In this document: positions 1 to 5,635 of the stretch, one piece after another
How positions within the stretch are numbered: position 1 is the first letter of the stretch
Layout: every line of letters starts with the position of its first letter
Notes under the pieces: generated by a model
Databases searched by the model: none
What the model was told of the DNA's origin: nothing
The model's input: only the letters and a program-made list of their open reading frames with translations
Origin: Peptococcaceae bacterium
Lineage (GTDB): Bacteria; Bacillota; Peptococcia; Peptococcales; Peptococcaceae
Direction of reading: 5' to 3'
Length of the DNA stretch: 7,689 nt
NCBI GenBank assembly: GCA_017622155.1
Contig: JAGARS010000204.1
Span: 1 to 7,689, forward strand
Translations under genes and position numbers: made by a program

Positions 1-239
1 ATTCTATATTTGAGAAGCTAGATACACAAAACTGTGAGGTGAAATGCGTCTCACTTGTAGCGAATGAAAAAACTCTGTGTGAAAGATTGGAAATGGATGT
101 AGAAAGAGGTATTCGTTCTGAAGATGTAATTGAGAGAAGTATAGCGAGAATACCGATGTATCAAGCGCTCAATACTATTAAAATTGATACCAACGCAAAA
201 AATGTTGCTATGATTGCCAATGAGATAAAGCTGTTGTAA
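1..239 (+). CDS. P-loop nucleotide/nucleoside kinase-like protein, C-terminal part
   Basis: The reading frame is open from the left edge (first full codon at base 3) to TAA at 237-239, so this is the last ~78 residues of a gene that begins outside the window. The visible part has an arginine-rich helix (ERLEMDVERGIRSEDVIERS), then IARIPMYQALNT and IKIDTNAKNVAMIANEI. This resembles the lid helix, the 'IDT(S/N)' strand and the closing helix of small P-loop kinases related to shikimate, adenylylsulfate or nucleoside kinases. The Walker A motif would lie upstream and cannot be checked. A GTG at 39 could start a 66-residue ORF, but nothing like a ribosome binding site precedes it and the frame continues upstream, so a partial gene is preferred. 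The terminator at 293-332 closes this unit, so it is probably unrelated to the dsr genes. Coding status is fairly sure; the family is tentative. Confidence 0.72.
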   Translation, partial: SIFEKLDTQNCEVKCVSLVANEKTLCERLEMDVERGIRSEDVIERSIARIPMYQALNTIKIDTNAKNVAMIANEIKLL

Positions 240-292
240 TATTATCAAATTTCAATTTGTTGACCTAAACAGAATCAAATATTTATGTATTT

Positions 293-332
293 AAGGCCCT
301 TATTATTTTTTTGCGGAGTTAAGGGTCTTTTT
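293..332 (+). terminator. Intrinsic terminator after the kinase-like gene
   Basis: The arms 293-302 (AAGGCCCTTA) and 320-329 (TAAGGGTCTT) form a 10-bp stem with one G-T pair. The loop is 17 nt and itself T-rich. The 3' arm runs into a T-tract at 328-332. This separates the upstream gene from the dsrN region. Confidence 0.75.
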
Positions 333-378
333 GTAAAAAAGGGTGTGGCATAGTTTCTCTTGATGCTAAGGGAGAAAA

Positions 379-395
379 ATTGTGCGATCTACAAT
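379..395. promoter_or_regulatory. Inverted repeat ATTGT-N7-ACAAT, possible operator
   Basis: ATTGT (379-383) and ACAAT (391-395) are inverted about a 7-nt spacer and overlap the proposed -35 of dsrN. The same outer half-sites recur in a longer inverted repeat at 433-454. Five-base arms are short and can arise by chance in AT-rich DNA. Confidence 0.25.
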
Positions 396-410
396 GCTAG
401 CGTCTATAAT
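380..410 (+). promoter_or_regulatory. Candidate promoter for dsrN
   Basis: A perfect -10 box TATAAT lies at 405-410, with TTGTGC at 380-385 as a possible -35 box. The 19-bp spacer is longer than ideal. Transcription would begin near 417 and give a leader of about 80 nt before the chosen start of dsrN. The preceding gene is closed by a terminator, so a promoter is expected here. The -10 is convincing; the -35 is weak. Confidence 0.42.
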
Positions 411-432
411 GGCAACCGTTTTTTATTGCGTA

Positions 433-454
433 ATTGTACAGTTTATCGTACAAT
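433..454. promoter_or_regulatory. Inverted repeat ATTGTAC-N8-GTACAAT in the dsrN leader
   Basis: Perfect 7-bp arms lie at 433-439 and 448-454 around an 8-nt centre. The repeat is downstream of the TATAAT box and upstream of the dsrN start, so it could be a repressor site or a small hairpin in the transcript. No specific regulator is recognised. Confidence 0.4.
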
Positions 455-485
455 AGATACAAGTAGAAATTCAACGAGATATGTG

Positions 486-491
486 GTGATT
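486..491 (+). promoter_or_regulatory. Ribosome binding site deciding the dsrN start
   Basis: GGTGAT matches the 3' part of the GGAGGTGAT Shine-Dalgarno consensus and lies 6 nt before the ATG at 498. The earlier in-frame TTG/ATG at 360-365 lacks a correctly spaced site. Confidence 0.5.
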
Positions 492-497
492 ATTACG

Positions 498-1919
498 ATG
501 CAGAATGAGATAAATGATACAATTCCCCGTGTGCTGGTAGGGGCTATTCAGGGGCGTTCGGGCAAGACGACGTTTACATTGGGGCTTTTGAAAGCGCTGA
601 CGGACAGAGGGCTTCGTGTGCAGCCGTTCAAGAAAGGGCCTGACTATATTGACCCGAGCTGGATGACTTTTGCCTCGGGGCAGCAGTGCAGAAATCTGGA
701 TTTGTTTATGATGGGGCCGGATAAGGTGCGCCGGTCGTTTGTACACAATTCTCAGGGCTTTGATATCAGTGTGGTAGAAGGTGCCATGGGGCTGTTTGAC
801 GGGCTGGATGTAGAGGGCAGCAACAGTAGTGCAGAGCTGGCCTATACCATTGATGCACCTGTGCTTCTGGTAGTAAACTGCACACGCATTACCCGCAGTG
901 TAGCGGCTCTGGTAAACGGGGTGACCGGGTTTGACAAGCGCATCCAAATTGGCGGTGTTATACTGAATCAGGTGGCTCGCGCCCGACATGAAAATATTAT
1001 GATTGAGAGTATCAAACGGTATTGTGATGTGCCGGTGCTGGGTGTGCTGCCGAAAAATAAAGCGGTGGAAATTCCCGATCGTCATTTGGGGCTGATTCCT
1101 GCCGGGGAGCAGGATATGCTGCATACCCGCATTGAAACGCTGGGCAATCTGGTAAAGGAAAATGTGGATTTGGATGCTTTGCTGCAGGTAGCCCACAATG
1201 CAAGACCGCTTGTGTTGGATAAAAATCAGATGCCTTTGGTGATTCATGCTGATGATGCGAAGTCAAATAAAATAAAAATCGGGATTGTGCGGGATAAGGC
1301 GTTTAGTTTCTATTACCCGGAAAATATTGAGGCTTTGGAATCCGCAGGGGCTGAGCTGGTGACAGTGGATGCACTGCATGATACAAAGCTGCCGGATGGT
1401 ATTGGCGGGCTGTATATTGGCGGAGGTTTCCCAGAAGTGATGGCTGAGGAAATCAGTGCCAATCGGGCTTTGCTGGATGATATCAAATGTGCTGTGGAAG
1501 CGGAAATGCCGGTATATGCTGAATGCGGCGGGCTGATGTTTTTGTCGCGCAATATCATTGATGGGGAGCATACGTATCCGATGACCGGTGTGTTTGATTG
1601 TGATGTGGAGATGACCGCGAAGCCGCAGGGGATTGGCTACACCATTCAGAAGGTGCTTGCAGGCAATCCGTTTTATGCAGAGGGCGATACTGTAATCGGG
1701 CATGAGTTTCATAATTCCCGTGTGGTAAATATGGGTGATGATTTGCGCTATGGGTTTGCCACAGAGCGCGGCAAAGGAATCAAACCGGGTTTTGACGCAT
1801 TTGTGTACAAGAATACCTTGGCCGGGTATCATCATCTGCATGTGTATGGGGCTCCGGGCTGGCCGGAAAGTTTCTGTACATTGGCGCGAAACTGGAAGGA
1901 TAATCAAAAAGATATATAA
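498..1919 (+). CDS. dsrN: DsrN, siroheme amidase (CbiA-family glutamine amidotransferase)
   Basis: This 473-residue protein has the full CbiA layout (cobyrinic acid a,c-diamide synthase). An N-terminal ATP-binding domain carries a P-loop-type motif (GAIQGRSGKTT, residues 15-25), KKGPDYIDP (46-53) and VEGAMGLFDG (93-102). A C-terminal class I glutaminase-like domain carries YIGGGFPE (306-313), the nucleophile region YAECGGLMF with Cys343, and GHEFHNS (401-407). CbiA enzymes amidate corrinoid side chains using ATP and glutamine. Relatives encoded with dsrAB, called DsrN, are linked to amidating siroheme for sulfite reductase. The ferredoxin-dsrABDC operon begins 248 bp downstream and no cobalamin genes are visible, so DsrN is preferred over CbiA. 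The start at 498 fits the usual CbiA start; 46 residues encoded in frame upstream (from 360) look unlike protein of this family. Codon use (GGG, GCG, GAG) differs from the core dsr genes. Confidence 0.85.
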   Translation: MQNEINDTIPRVLVGAIQGRSGKTTFTLGLLKALTDRGLRVQPFKKGPDYIDPSWMTFASGQQCRNLDLFMMGPDKVRRSFVHNSQGFDISVVEGAMGLFDGLDVEGSNSSAELAYTIDAPVLLVVNCTRITRSVAALVNGVTGFDKRIQIGGVILNQVARARHENIMIESIKRYCDVPVLGVLPKNKAVEIPDRHLGLIPAGEQDMLHTRIETLGNLVKENVDLDALLQVAHNARPLVLDKNQMPLVIHADDAKSNKIKIGIVRDKAFSFYYPENIEALESAGAELVTVDALHDTKLPDGIGGLYIGGGFPEVMAEEISANRALLDDIKCAVEAEMPVYAECGGLMFLSRNIIDGEHTYPMTGVFDCDVEMTAKPQGIGYTIQKVLAGNPFYAEGDTVIGHEFHNSRVVNMGDDLRYGFATERGKGIKPGFDAFVYKNTLAGYHHLHVYGAPGWPESFCTLARNWKDNQKDI

Positions 1920-1972
1920 GAATATTCTTAAAATAAGAATAATATGGCTTGATAGATTTTTTTTATTATTCT
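1918..1972. repeat. Cluster of AT-rich inverted repeats after dsrN
   Basis: Overlapping repeats begin at the dsrN stop codon. AAGAATATTCTT (1918-1929) is a perfect palindrome. ATTCTTA (1924-1930) pairs with TAAGAAT (1934-1940) across 3 nt. AGAATAATA (1936-1944) pairs with TATTATTCT (1964-1972) across a 19-nt loop holding a run of eight T. The short ATTCTTA hairpin followed by the T run could act as a weak terminator. The mutually exclusive pairings could also be an accident of AT-rich DNA. Confidence 0.4.
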
Positions 1973-2167
1973 CAAATTGAAAGATTATTATTTTTACACG
2001 CAAAATTGTCCTAATTTTTCGAAAAAAATATTGCAAAAATCCGAAGAATATGTAATGATAATAGTGTGTTTGATTTAACTTGGTATTTTACTGAGTTGAT
2101 GTGTTTGGTCGAGGAATTATCAATTAGTGAAGCTGGTTAATTCCAACCTGAAAGGAGTTGTTTTAGA
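1973..2167. other. AT-rich leader and regulatory region of the ferredoxin-dsr operon
   Basis: No coding potential is apparent. A perfect 12-bp palindrome TTTTTCGAAAAA lies at 2015-2026. A promoter is expected here but none stands out: TTGCAA at 2031-2036 and GATAAT at 2057-2062 are the best boxes, yet their 20-bp spacer is too long. Near the 3' end, GGAATTA (2113-2119) and TAATTCC (2138-2144) could pair across 18 nt. The strong ribosome binding site AAAGGAG (2151-2157) follows directly, so the leader RNA may fold close to the site of translation initiation. No known riboswitch or T-box was recognised. Confidence 0.45.
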
Positions 2168-2347
2168 ATGTTTATGCCAAGCGTAGATGCAGAAAAATGT
2201 GTTGCTTGTGGTGAATGCGCAAGCGCTTGCCCAGGTTCCGTATTCGTTGTTAATGAACACGCTGAAGTTACAGATAACGAATGTCTGGGTTGCCAGAGCT
2301 GCGTACTGATTTGCCCAGTAGAAGCTATCACATTAGCTGAATTCTAA
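2168..2347 (+). CDS. 2[4Fe-4S] ferredoxin, first gene of the dsr operon
   Basis: This gene encodes 59 residues. It has two classic clusters of the form CX2CX2CX3CP: Cys11, 14, 17 and 21 before Pro22, and Cys39, 42, 45 and 49 before Pro50. That is the signature and near-usual length of clostridial-type ferredoxins carrying two [4Fe-4S] clusters. The protein is soluble and cytoplasmic, with no signal peptide. AAAGGAG at 2151-2157 sits 10 nt before the ATG at 2168; the next ATG (2174) is too far. It lies 69 bp before the dsrA start with no terminator between, so it is probably co-transcribed and may feed electrons to DsrAB or a partner; that role is inferred from position only. Its codon bias matches dsrA, dsrB and dsrC, suggesting high expression. 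Confidence 0.93.
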   Translation: MFMPSVDAEKCVACGECASACPGSVFVVNEHAEVTDNECLGCQSCVLICPVEAITLAEF

Positions 2348-2374
2348 TTTAGATTTCGAAAAGGTATGAGAAAA

Positions 2375-2391
2375 TAGCAAGCTAATTGCTA
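2375..2391 (+). other. Intercistronic hairpin between ferredoxin and dsrA
   Basis: TAGCAA (2375-2380) and TTGCTA (2386-2391) form a perfect 6-bp stem with a 5-nt loop. No T-tract follows, so it is not a terminator. It could mark an mRNA processing or stability boundary. Confidence 0.35.
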
Positions 2392-2402
2392 CAAATAATC
2401 AT

Positions 2403-2409
2403 GGAGGTG
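2403..2409 (+). promoter_or_regulatory. Ribosome binding site deciding the dsrA start
   Basis: GGAGGTG is a near-perfect Shine-Dalgarno sequence. It lies 7 nt before TTG at 2417 but only 1 nt before ATG at 2411, so it favours the TTG start. Confidence 0.7.
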
Positions 2410-2416
2410 TATGATT

Positions 2417-3625
2417 TTGGCAAAAGCTAGACCAATGCTGGACGAACTGAAAAAAGGCCCATGGCCATCTTTCGTCAAAGAAATCGAAAAAAGCGCTGCT
2501 AAAAACGAACAGTCTGCTGCTTTATTAGATTTATTAGAAGATTCTTATGAAGAAAAACGTGTACACTGGAAACACGGTGGTATCGTAGGTGTTAGAGGTT
2601 ACGGCGGCGGTGTTATCGGTCGTTATACTGACAGCCCTGAAAAATACCCAGCTGTTACAGAATTCCACACAGTACGTGTTAACCAGCCATCCGGTTGGTT
2701 CTACAACTCTGAAGACATTCGTACACTGTGCGACATTTGGGAAAAACACGGTTCCGGTTTGACCAACATGCACGGTGCAACAGGTGACATCGTATTCCTG
2801 GGTACTACAACAGATCATCTGCAGGATTGCTTTAACGATTTCTCCTGGGCTGGTTGGGACTTAGGTGGTTCCGGTTCTAACTTCAGAACCCCATCCTGCT
2901 GCGTAGGTCCTGGTCGTTGCGAATATGCTTGCTTCGACACACTGGATTTCCTGTACAACATTACACAGGCTTACCAGATGGAACTGCACAGACCAATGTG
3001 GCCTTACAAATCCAAAATTAAAGTTTCCGGTTGCCCTAACGACTGTATCTCCGCACAGGCTCGTGCAGATATTTCCGTATTAGGTACATGGAGAGACGCT
3101 ATCCAGATTGACCAGGCTGAAGTTGCTAAATATGCTGACGCTGGTTTTGATATCGAAGGTCTGGTATGCGGCTACTGCCCAACCAAATGCATTTCCTTCG
3201 ATGCAGACAAAAAAGAAATCACAGTTGACAATGACAACTGCGTAAAATGCATGCACTGCATCAACGAAATGCCAAAAGCTTTACATGTTGGTAAAGAAAA
3301 AGGCGCTACTATCCTGATGGGTGGTAAAGCTACTATCGTTCAGTCCGCATTCTTATCTTGGGTAGTTGTTCCATTTATGCCAATGGATAAAGAAAACGAC
3401 TACGAAGAATTCAAAGAATTAGTTGAAAAGACTTGGGAATGGTGGGATGAAAACGCAAAAGTTCGTGAAAGACTGGGCGAACTGATCTACAGAAAAGGTA
3501 TGCGTGAATTCCTGCAGGCTGTTGAACTGGATCCAATCCCACAGATGGTTAAACATCCTCGTGAAAACCCATATTACTTCTGGTATCCAGAAGATTTCGA
3601 AAACGAAAACGGAGGTGCTAACTAA
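2417..3625 (+). CDS. dsrA: Dissimilatory sulfite reductase, alpha subunit
   Basis: DsrA pairs with DsrB in the cytoplasmic alpha2beta2 enzyme that reduces sulfite by six electrons, delivering sulfur onto DsrC. From the TTG start it is 402 residues, beginning [19 protein letters not shown], as is typical of DsrA. Hallmarks: [22 protein letters not shown] (49-70, less the final residues), [14 protein letters not shown] (about 113-126), and the cofactor cysteines Cys162-X5-Cys168 and Cys206-X3-Cys210. An inserted ferredoxin domain has Cys258 with Cys275, Cys278 and Cys281 (CVKCMHC), followed by INEMPKALH. The TTG is chosen for its spacing from GGAGGTG and the family N-terminus. It is shorter than Desulfovibrio DsrA (437 residues from memory): the N-terminal region, the linker before the ferredoxin domain and the C-terminus all look trimmed. 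Additional cysteines occur at 161, 172, 251 and 254. Its stop overlaps the dsrB start by one base (TAATG). Confidence 0.97.
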   Translation: MAKARPMLDELKKGPWPSFVKEIEKSAAKNEQSAALLDLLEDSYEEKRVHWKHGGIVGVRGYGGGVIGRYTDSPEKYPAVTEFHTVRVNQPSGWFYNSEDIRTLCDIWEKHGSGLTNMHGATGDIVFLGTTTDHLQDCFNDFSWAGWDLGGSGSNFRTPSCCVGPGRCEYACFDTLDFLYNITQAYQMELHRPMWPYKSKIKVSGCPNDCISAQARADISVLGTWRDAIQIDQAEVAKYADAGFDIEGLVCGYCPTKCISFDADKKEITVDNDNCVKCMHCINEMPKALHVGKEKGATILMGGKATIVQSAFLSWVVVPFMPMDKENDYEEFKELVEKTWEWWDENAKVRERLGELIYRKGMREFLQAVELDPIPQMVKHPRENPYYFWYPEDFENENGGAN

Positions 3626-4698
3626 TGATTTCTCAATTCGCTCCAACTGATATCGGTCCTCCTCATTATTGGGACAAAATGCCTGAAATGAGTAAGAAAA
3701 ACTACGGACAGTGGCAGTACCATGAATACCTGAAACCAGGTGTTATGAAACACGTTGGTCCTGAAGGTGCTCTGTACACAGTACGTGTAGGTTCTCCTCG
3801 TCTGTTATCTATCGAAACATTAAGATGGTTCGCTGAAATCGCTGACAAATACTGCGAAGGCAAACTGCGTTTCACATCTCGTCACAATGTTGAATTCTTA
3901 ACTGAAAAAGAAGAAAACATTGAACCAATGATCGCTGAATTAGAAGCTGAAGGTTGGCCAGTAGGTGGTACAGGTAAATCCCTGAAAAACATCCTGCACA
4001 CACAGGGTTGGGTACACTGCCACAGTGCTGCTACAGATGCTTCCGGTACAGTTAAAGCTGTTATGGACGATCTGTTTGAATACTTCAAAAAAGACGATCT
4101 GCCAGCTAAACTGAAAGTTTCCATGGCTTGCTGCCTGAACATGTGCGGTGCTGTACACTGCTCCGACATCGCTTGGGTTGGTATCCACAGAAAAATTCCA
4201 AGAGTAATTGATGAAGAAGTTCAGAACGGCTGCGAAATTCCTAACATCATTGCTTCTTGTCCAAAAGCTGCTATTAGACCAAATCCAAAAGCGAAATCCG
4301 TTACAATCGACGAAAGCAAATGCATGTACTGCGGTAACTGCTTCTCCGTATGTCCTGCTCTGCCAATCGCTGACCCTGACAATGACGGTATTGCTATTTT
4401 CGTTGGTGGTAAAGTATCCAATGCTCGTACCGCTCCAACATTCTCTAAATTAGCAGTTCCATTCATTCCAAACGAACCACCAAGATGGGATACTCTGGTT
4501 CAGACAATCAGACATCTGGTTGAAATTTGGGTTGAAGGTGCTCGCAAAGGCGAACGTTATGGTGAATGGATTGAAAGAATCGGTTGGGAAAAATTCTTCG
4601 AAATCGCTGGCTTAGAATTTACCGACAAACACATCGACGACTTCACATTCTCCGTTAAAACATACCATGTTGGTAACGGCTTCAAATTTACAAAATAA
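3625..4698 (+). CDS. dsrB: Dissimilatory sulfite reductase, beta subunit
   Basis: DsrB holds the catalytic siroheme-[4Fe-4S] centre in sulfate and sulfite reducers. The 357-residue protein shows [13 protein letters not shown] (51-63), [11 protein letters not shown] (81-91), and [17 protein letters not shown] (125-141) with Cys132. It also has [14 protein letters not shown] (168-181), where Cys170-X3-Cys174 matches the cofactor-ligating CX3C. The ferredoxin domain has Cys212 (ASCPKAA) then [16 protein letters not shown] with Cys233, 236, 239 and 243. The conserved IPNEPPRW (281-288) and [20 protein letters not shown] (near 313-332) follow. It is about 24 residues shorter than Desulfovibrio DsrB as recalled, mainly before the GGTG motif (114-117). 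GGAGGTG at 3611-3617 lies 7 nt before ATG 3625, inside the end of dsrA, so translation of the two subunits is likely coupled. Confidence 0.97.
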   Translation: MISQFAPTDIGPPHYWDKMPEMSKKNYGQWQYHEYLKPGVMKHVGPEGALYTVRVGSPRLLSIETLRWFAEIADKYCEGKLRFTSRHNVEFLTEKEENIEPMIAELEAEGWPVGGTGKSLKNILHTQGWVHCHSAATDASGTVKAVMDDLFEYFKKDDLPAKLKVSMACCLNMCGAVHCSDIAWVGIHRKIPRVIDEEVQNGCEIPNIIASCPKAAIRPNPKAKSVTIDESKCMYCGNCFSVCPALPIADPDNDGIAIFVGGKVSNARTAPTFSKLAVPFIPNEPPRWDTLVQTIRHLVEIWVEGARKGERYGEWIERIGWEKFFEIAGLEFTDKHIDDFTFSVKTYHVGNGFKFTK

Positions 4699-4704
4699 GT
4701 TTGC

Positions 4705-4726
4705 AGCCTGACCATATAGGTTAGCT
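4705..4726 (+). other. Intercistronic hairpin between dsrB and dsrD
   Basis: AGC plus TGACC (4705-4713, with one bulged C) pairs with GGTTA plus GCT (4719-4726) across the loop ATATA, including one G-T pair. Only four T follow, at 4731-4734 after four A, so it is at best a leaky attenuator. An RNA-stability element is equally possible. Confidence 0.35.
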
Positions 4727-4755
4727 AAAATTTTAAAACGGGTGGTGTGCCAAAA

Positions 4756-4959
4756 ATGGCTGAATACACACAGGAAGAATTACAGGCTAAAATCCTGGAA
4801 GTTCTGACTACCAAAGACAAAATGAAAAACAAAGAAATCGCTACAGCTTTAGACGTTAAGAAAAAAGATGTAGACGTAGCTGTTAACGCATTAGCTATGG
4901 AAGGTAAAGTAGAATTCCTGTATCTGGGTACTTCTTACGTTACTCTGCCAAAAGCATAA
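4756..4959 (+). CDS. dsrD: DsrD, winged-helix partner of DsrAB
   Basis: The predicted protein has 67 residues from the ATG at 4756 (MAEYTQEELQAKILEVL). The pattern is helix, then a KNKEIATALDVKKKDVDVAVNAL-like helix-turn-helix (about residues 25-46; longest run not quoted in full), then a beta-hairpin wing VEFLYLGTSYVTL (about 52-64). This matches DsrD, a small winged-helix protein encoded after dsrB in sulfite-reducing dsr loci. Published work associates it with stimulation of DsrAB activity rather than DNA binding. A GTG three codons upstream (4747) is in frame, but the GGTGGTG ribosome binding site (4741-4747) fits the ATG with an 8-nt gap and would overlap the GTG. The protein is about ten residues shorter than the Desulfovibrio form. 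Position plus fold make the call; sequence identity alone would be modest. Confidence 0.85.
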   Translation: MAEYTQEELQAKILEVLTTKDKMKNKEIATALDVKKKDVDVAVNALAMEGKVEFLYLGTSYVTLPKA

Positions 4960-5000
4960 GCTTTTGACCTAATGCAGCAGTTTTAATCAGTTTTTATCTG

Positions 5001-5026
5001 TTTGCCGGGCTTTCGGGTCCGGCAGG
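5001..5026 (+). other. Strong GC-rich intercistronic hairpin
   Basis: TGCCGG (5003-5008) pairs perfectly with CCGGCA (5019-5024). The stem extends inward and outward with C-G and G-T pairs around a TTCG loop (5012-5015), giving 9-11 bp in all. A-rich sequence rather than a T-tract follows, so it should not terminate on the + strand. It lies between dsrD and the 66-residue ORF and may protect or divide the operon mRNA. Confidence 0.55.
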
Positions 5027-5050
5027 CGGTAAAAAATAGGGGGAAATAAA

Positions 5051-5251
5051 ATGGCATTGATGGACGATTTGATTGAATATATGACGTTTTGCGACGACTT
5101 GGTAACCGAGATGCAGGCAACAAAATCCAGCGAATATAAAGCGGGTACAGCCGACGGTATCGAGCAGGCAATGTCGTGGCTGCGTGATTATCTGGTCGAA
5201 TATCCTGATTTTGTCGACCCTAAACACAGATATGATAAATTTAAAATGTAG
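5051..5251 (+). CDS. Unrecognised 66-residue acidic protein between dsrD and dsrC
   Basis: I do not recognise this family. The ORF begins at ATG 5051, 7 nt after AGGGGG (5038-5043), and ends TAG at 5249-5251, 14 nt before dsrC. The dsrC ribosome binding site GAGGAG (5251-5256) overlaps its stop codon, which suggests translational coupling and supports real translation. The protein has about 14 acidic and 7 basic residues. It has one cysteine (Cys14 in MTFCDDLV), a probable helix over residues 2-22, a second around 35-50 (GIEQAMSWLRDYLVEY), and a charged tail PDFVDPKHRYDKF. It has no signal peptide, membrane segment or metal-binding motif. Its codons (GCG, GAG, ACG, GTC) differ from the strongly biased dsr genes. 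A role as a Dsr accessory or DsrC partner is suggested only by location. Confidence 0.75.
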   Translation: MALMDDLIEYMTFCDDLVTEMQATKSSEYKAGTADGIEQAMSWLRDYLVEYPDFVDPKHRYDKFKM

Positions 5252-5265
5252 AGGAGATTATTATC

Positions 5266-5583
5266 ATGGCAAACATTGAAGTAAATGGCCAGGCTGTAGA
5301 ACTGGACGAAGATGGTTTCTTAGTAGTTCTGGATCAGTGGAATGAAGACGTTGCTAAATTCTTAGCAAAAGAAGAAGGCGTTGAAGATTTAAACGAAGAT
5401 CATTGGAAAATTATTAACTACCTGAGAGGCTATTTCGCTGAATACGGTATCGCTCCAATGGTTCGTAAAATGACCAAAGAATCCGGTTACTCCCTGAAAG
5501 AAATCTATGATCTGTTCCCATCTGGCCCAGCTAAAGGTGCTTGTAAAGTAGCTGGTCTGCCAAAACCAACAGGTTGCGTTTGA
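5266..5583 (+). CDS. dsrC: DsrC, sulfur carrier for dissimilatory sulfite reductase
   Basis: DsrC is the cytoplasmic substrate protein of DsrAB. It accepts the sulfur being reduced as a trisulfide between two C-terminal cysteines, which is then reduced by the membrane DsrMK complex. The 105-residue protein has the family length and landmarks: EVNGQAVELDEDGFL (5-19), the HWKIINYLRGYFAEYGIAP helices (46-64), and the flexible arm GACKVAGLPKPTGCV. Cys93 and the penultimate Cys104 are separated by ten residues, as in true DsrC. This distinguishes it from TusE or RspA-like relatives that lack one cysteine. GAGGAG (5251-5256) lies 9 nt before the ATG. It ends the operon, with a strong terminator 20 bp later. 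Codon bias is extreme, as expected for an abundant protein. No dsrMK is visible in the window. Confidence 0.97.
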   Translation: MANIEVNGQAVELDEDGFLVVLDQWNEDVAKFLAKEEGVEDLNEDHWKIINYLRGYFAEYGIAPMVRKMTKESGYSLKEIYDLFPSGPAKGACKVAGLPKPTGCV

Positions 5584-5602
5584 TTTATCATTCGTATCAA
5601 CG

Positions 5603-5632
5603 AAAGACTGTCGCATAGCGGCAGTCTTTTTC
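5603..5632 (+). terminator. Strong intrinsic terminator of the dsr operon
   Basis: A 12-bp stem pairs 5603-5614 (AAAGACTGTCGC) with 5618-5629 (GCGGCAGTCTTT), with one T-G pair and a 3-nt loop. T-rich sequence follows (5627-5631, then more T at 5636-5640). This is the clearest terminator in the window and separates dsrC from ilvD. Confidence 0.92.
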
Positions 5633-5635
5633 TTG

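Noticed and set aside
360..497. In-frame N-terminal extension of dsrN from TTG 360
   Set aside because: The 46 extra residues do not look like any CbiA N-terminus, the candidate promoter lies inside the stretch, and the later ATG has a usable ribosome binding site.
471..1247. Long minus-strand ORF of 258 codons opposite dsrN
   Set aside because: It is antisense to clear CbiA-family motifs, and its composition (many His, Arg, Ile, Gln) is typical of a shadow frame.
498..1919. Cobalamin biosynthesis CbiA rather than DsrN
   Set aside because: No cobalamin genes or cobalamin riboswitch are seen nearby, while the dsr operon is adjacent. It cannot be fully excluded without the rest of the genome.
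2011..2030. CodY box near TTTTTCGAAAAA
   Set aside because: Against AATTTTCWGAAAATT there are about four mismatches, including the central positions; kept only as a palindrome.
1263..2036. Minus-strand ORF of 257 codons across the dsrN end and leader
   Set aside because: It shadows dsrN and reads into AT-rich noncoding DNA; no recognisable domain.
2070..2125. FNR or Rex site (TTGAT...ATCAA) in the dsr leader
   Set aside because: TTGAT and ATCAA occur but with spacing far too long for a single site; no TTGTGA/TCACAA Rex pair.
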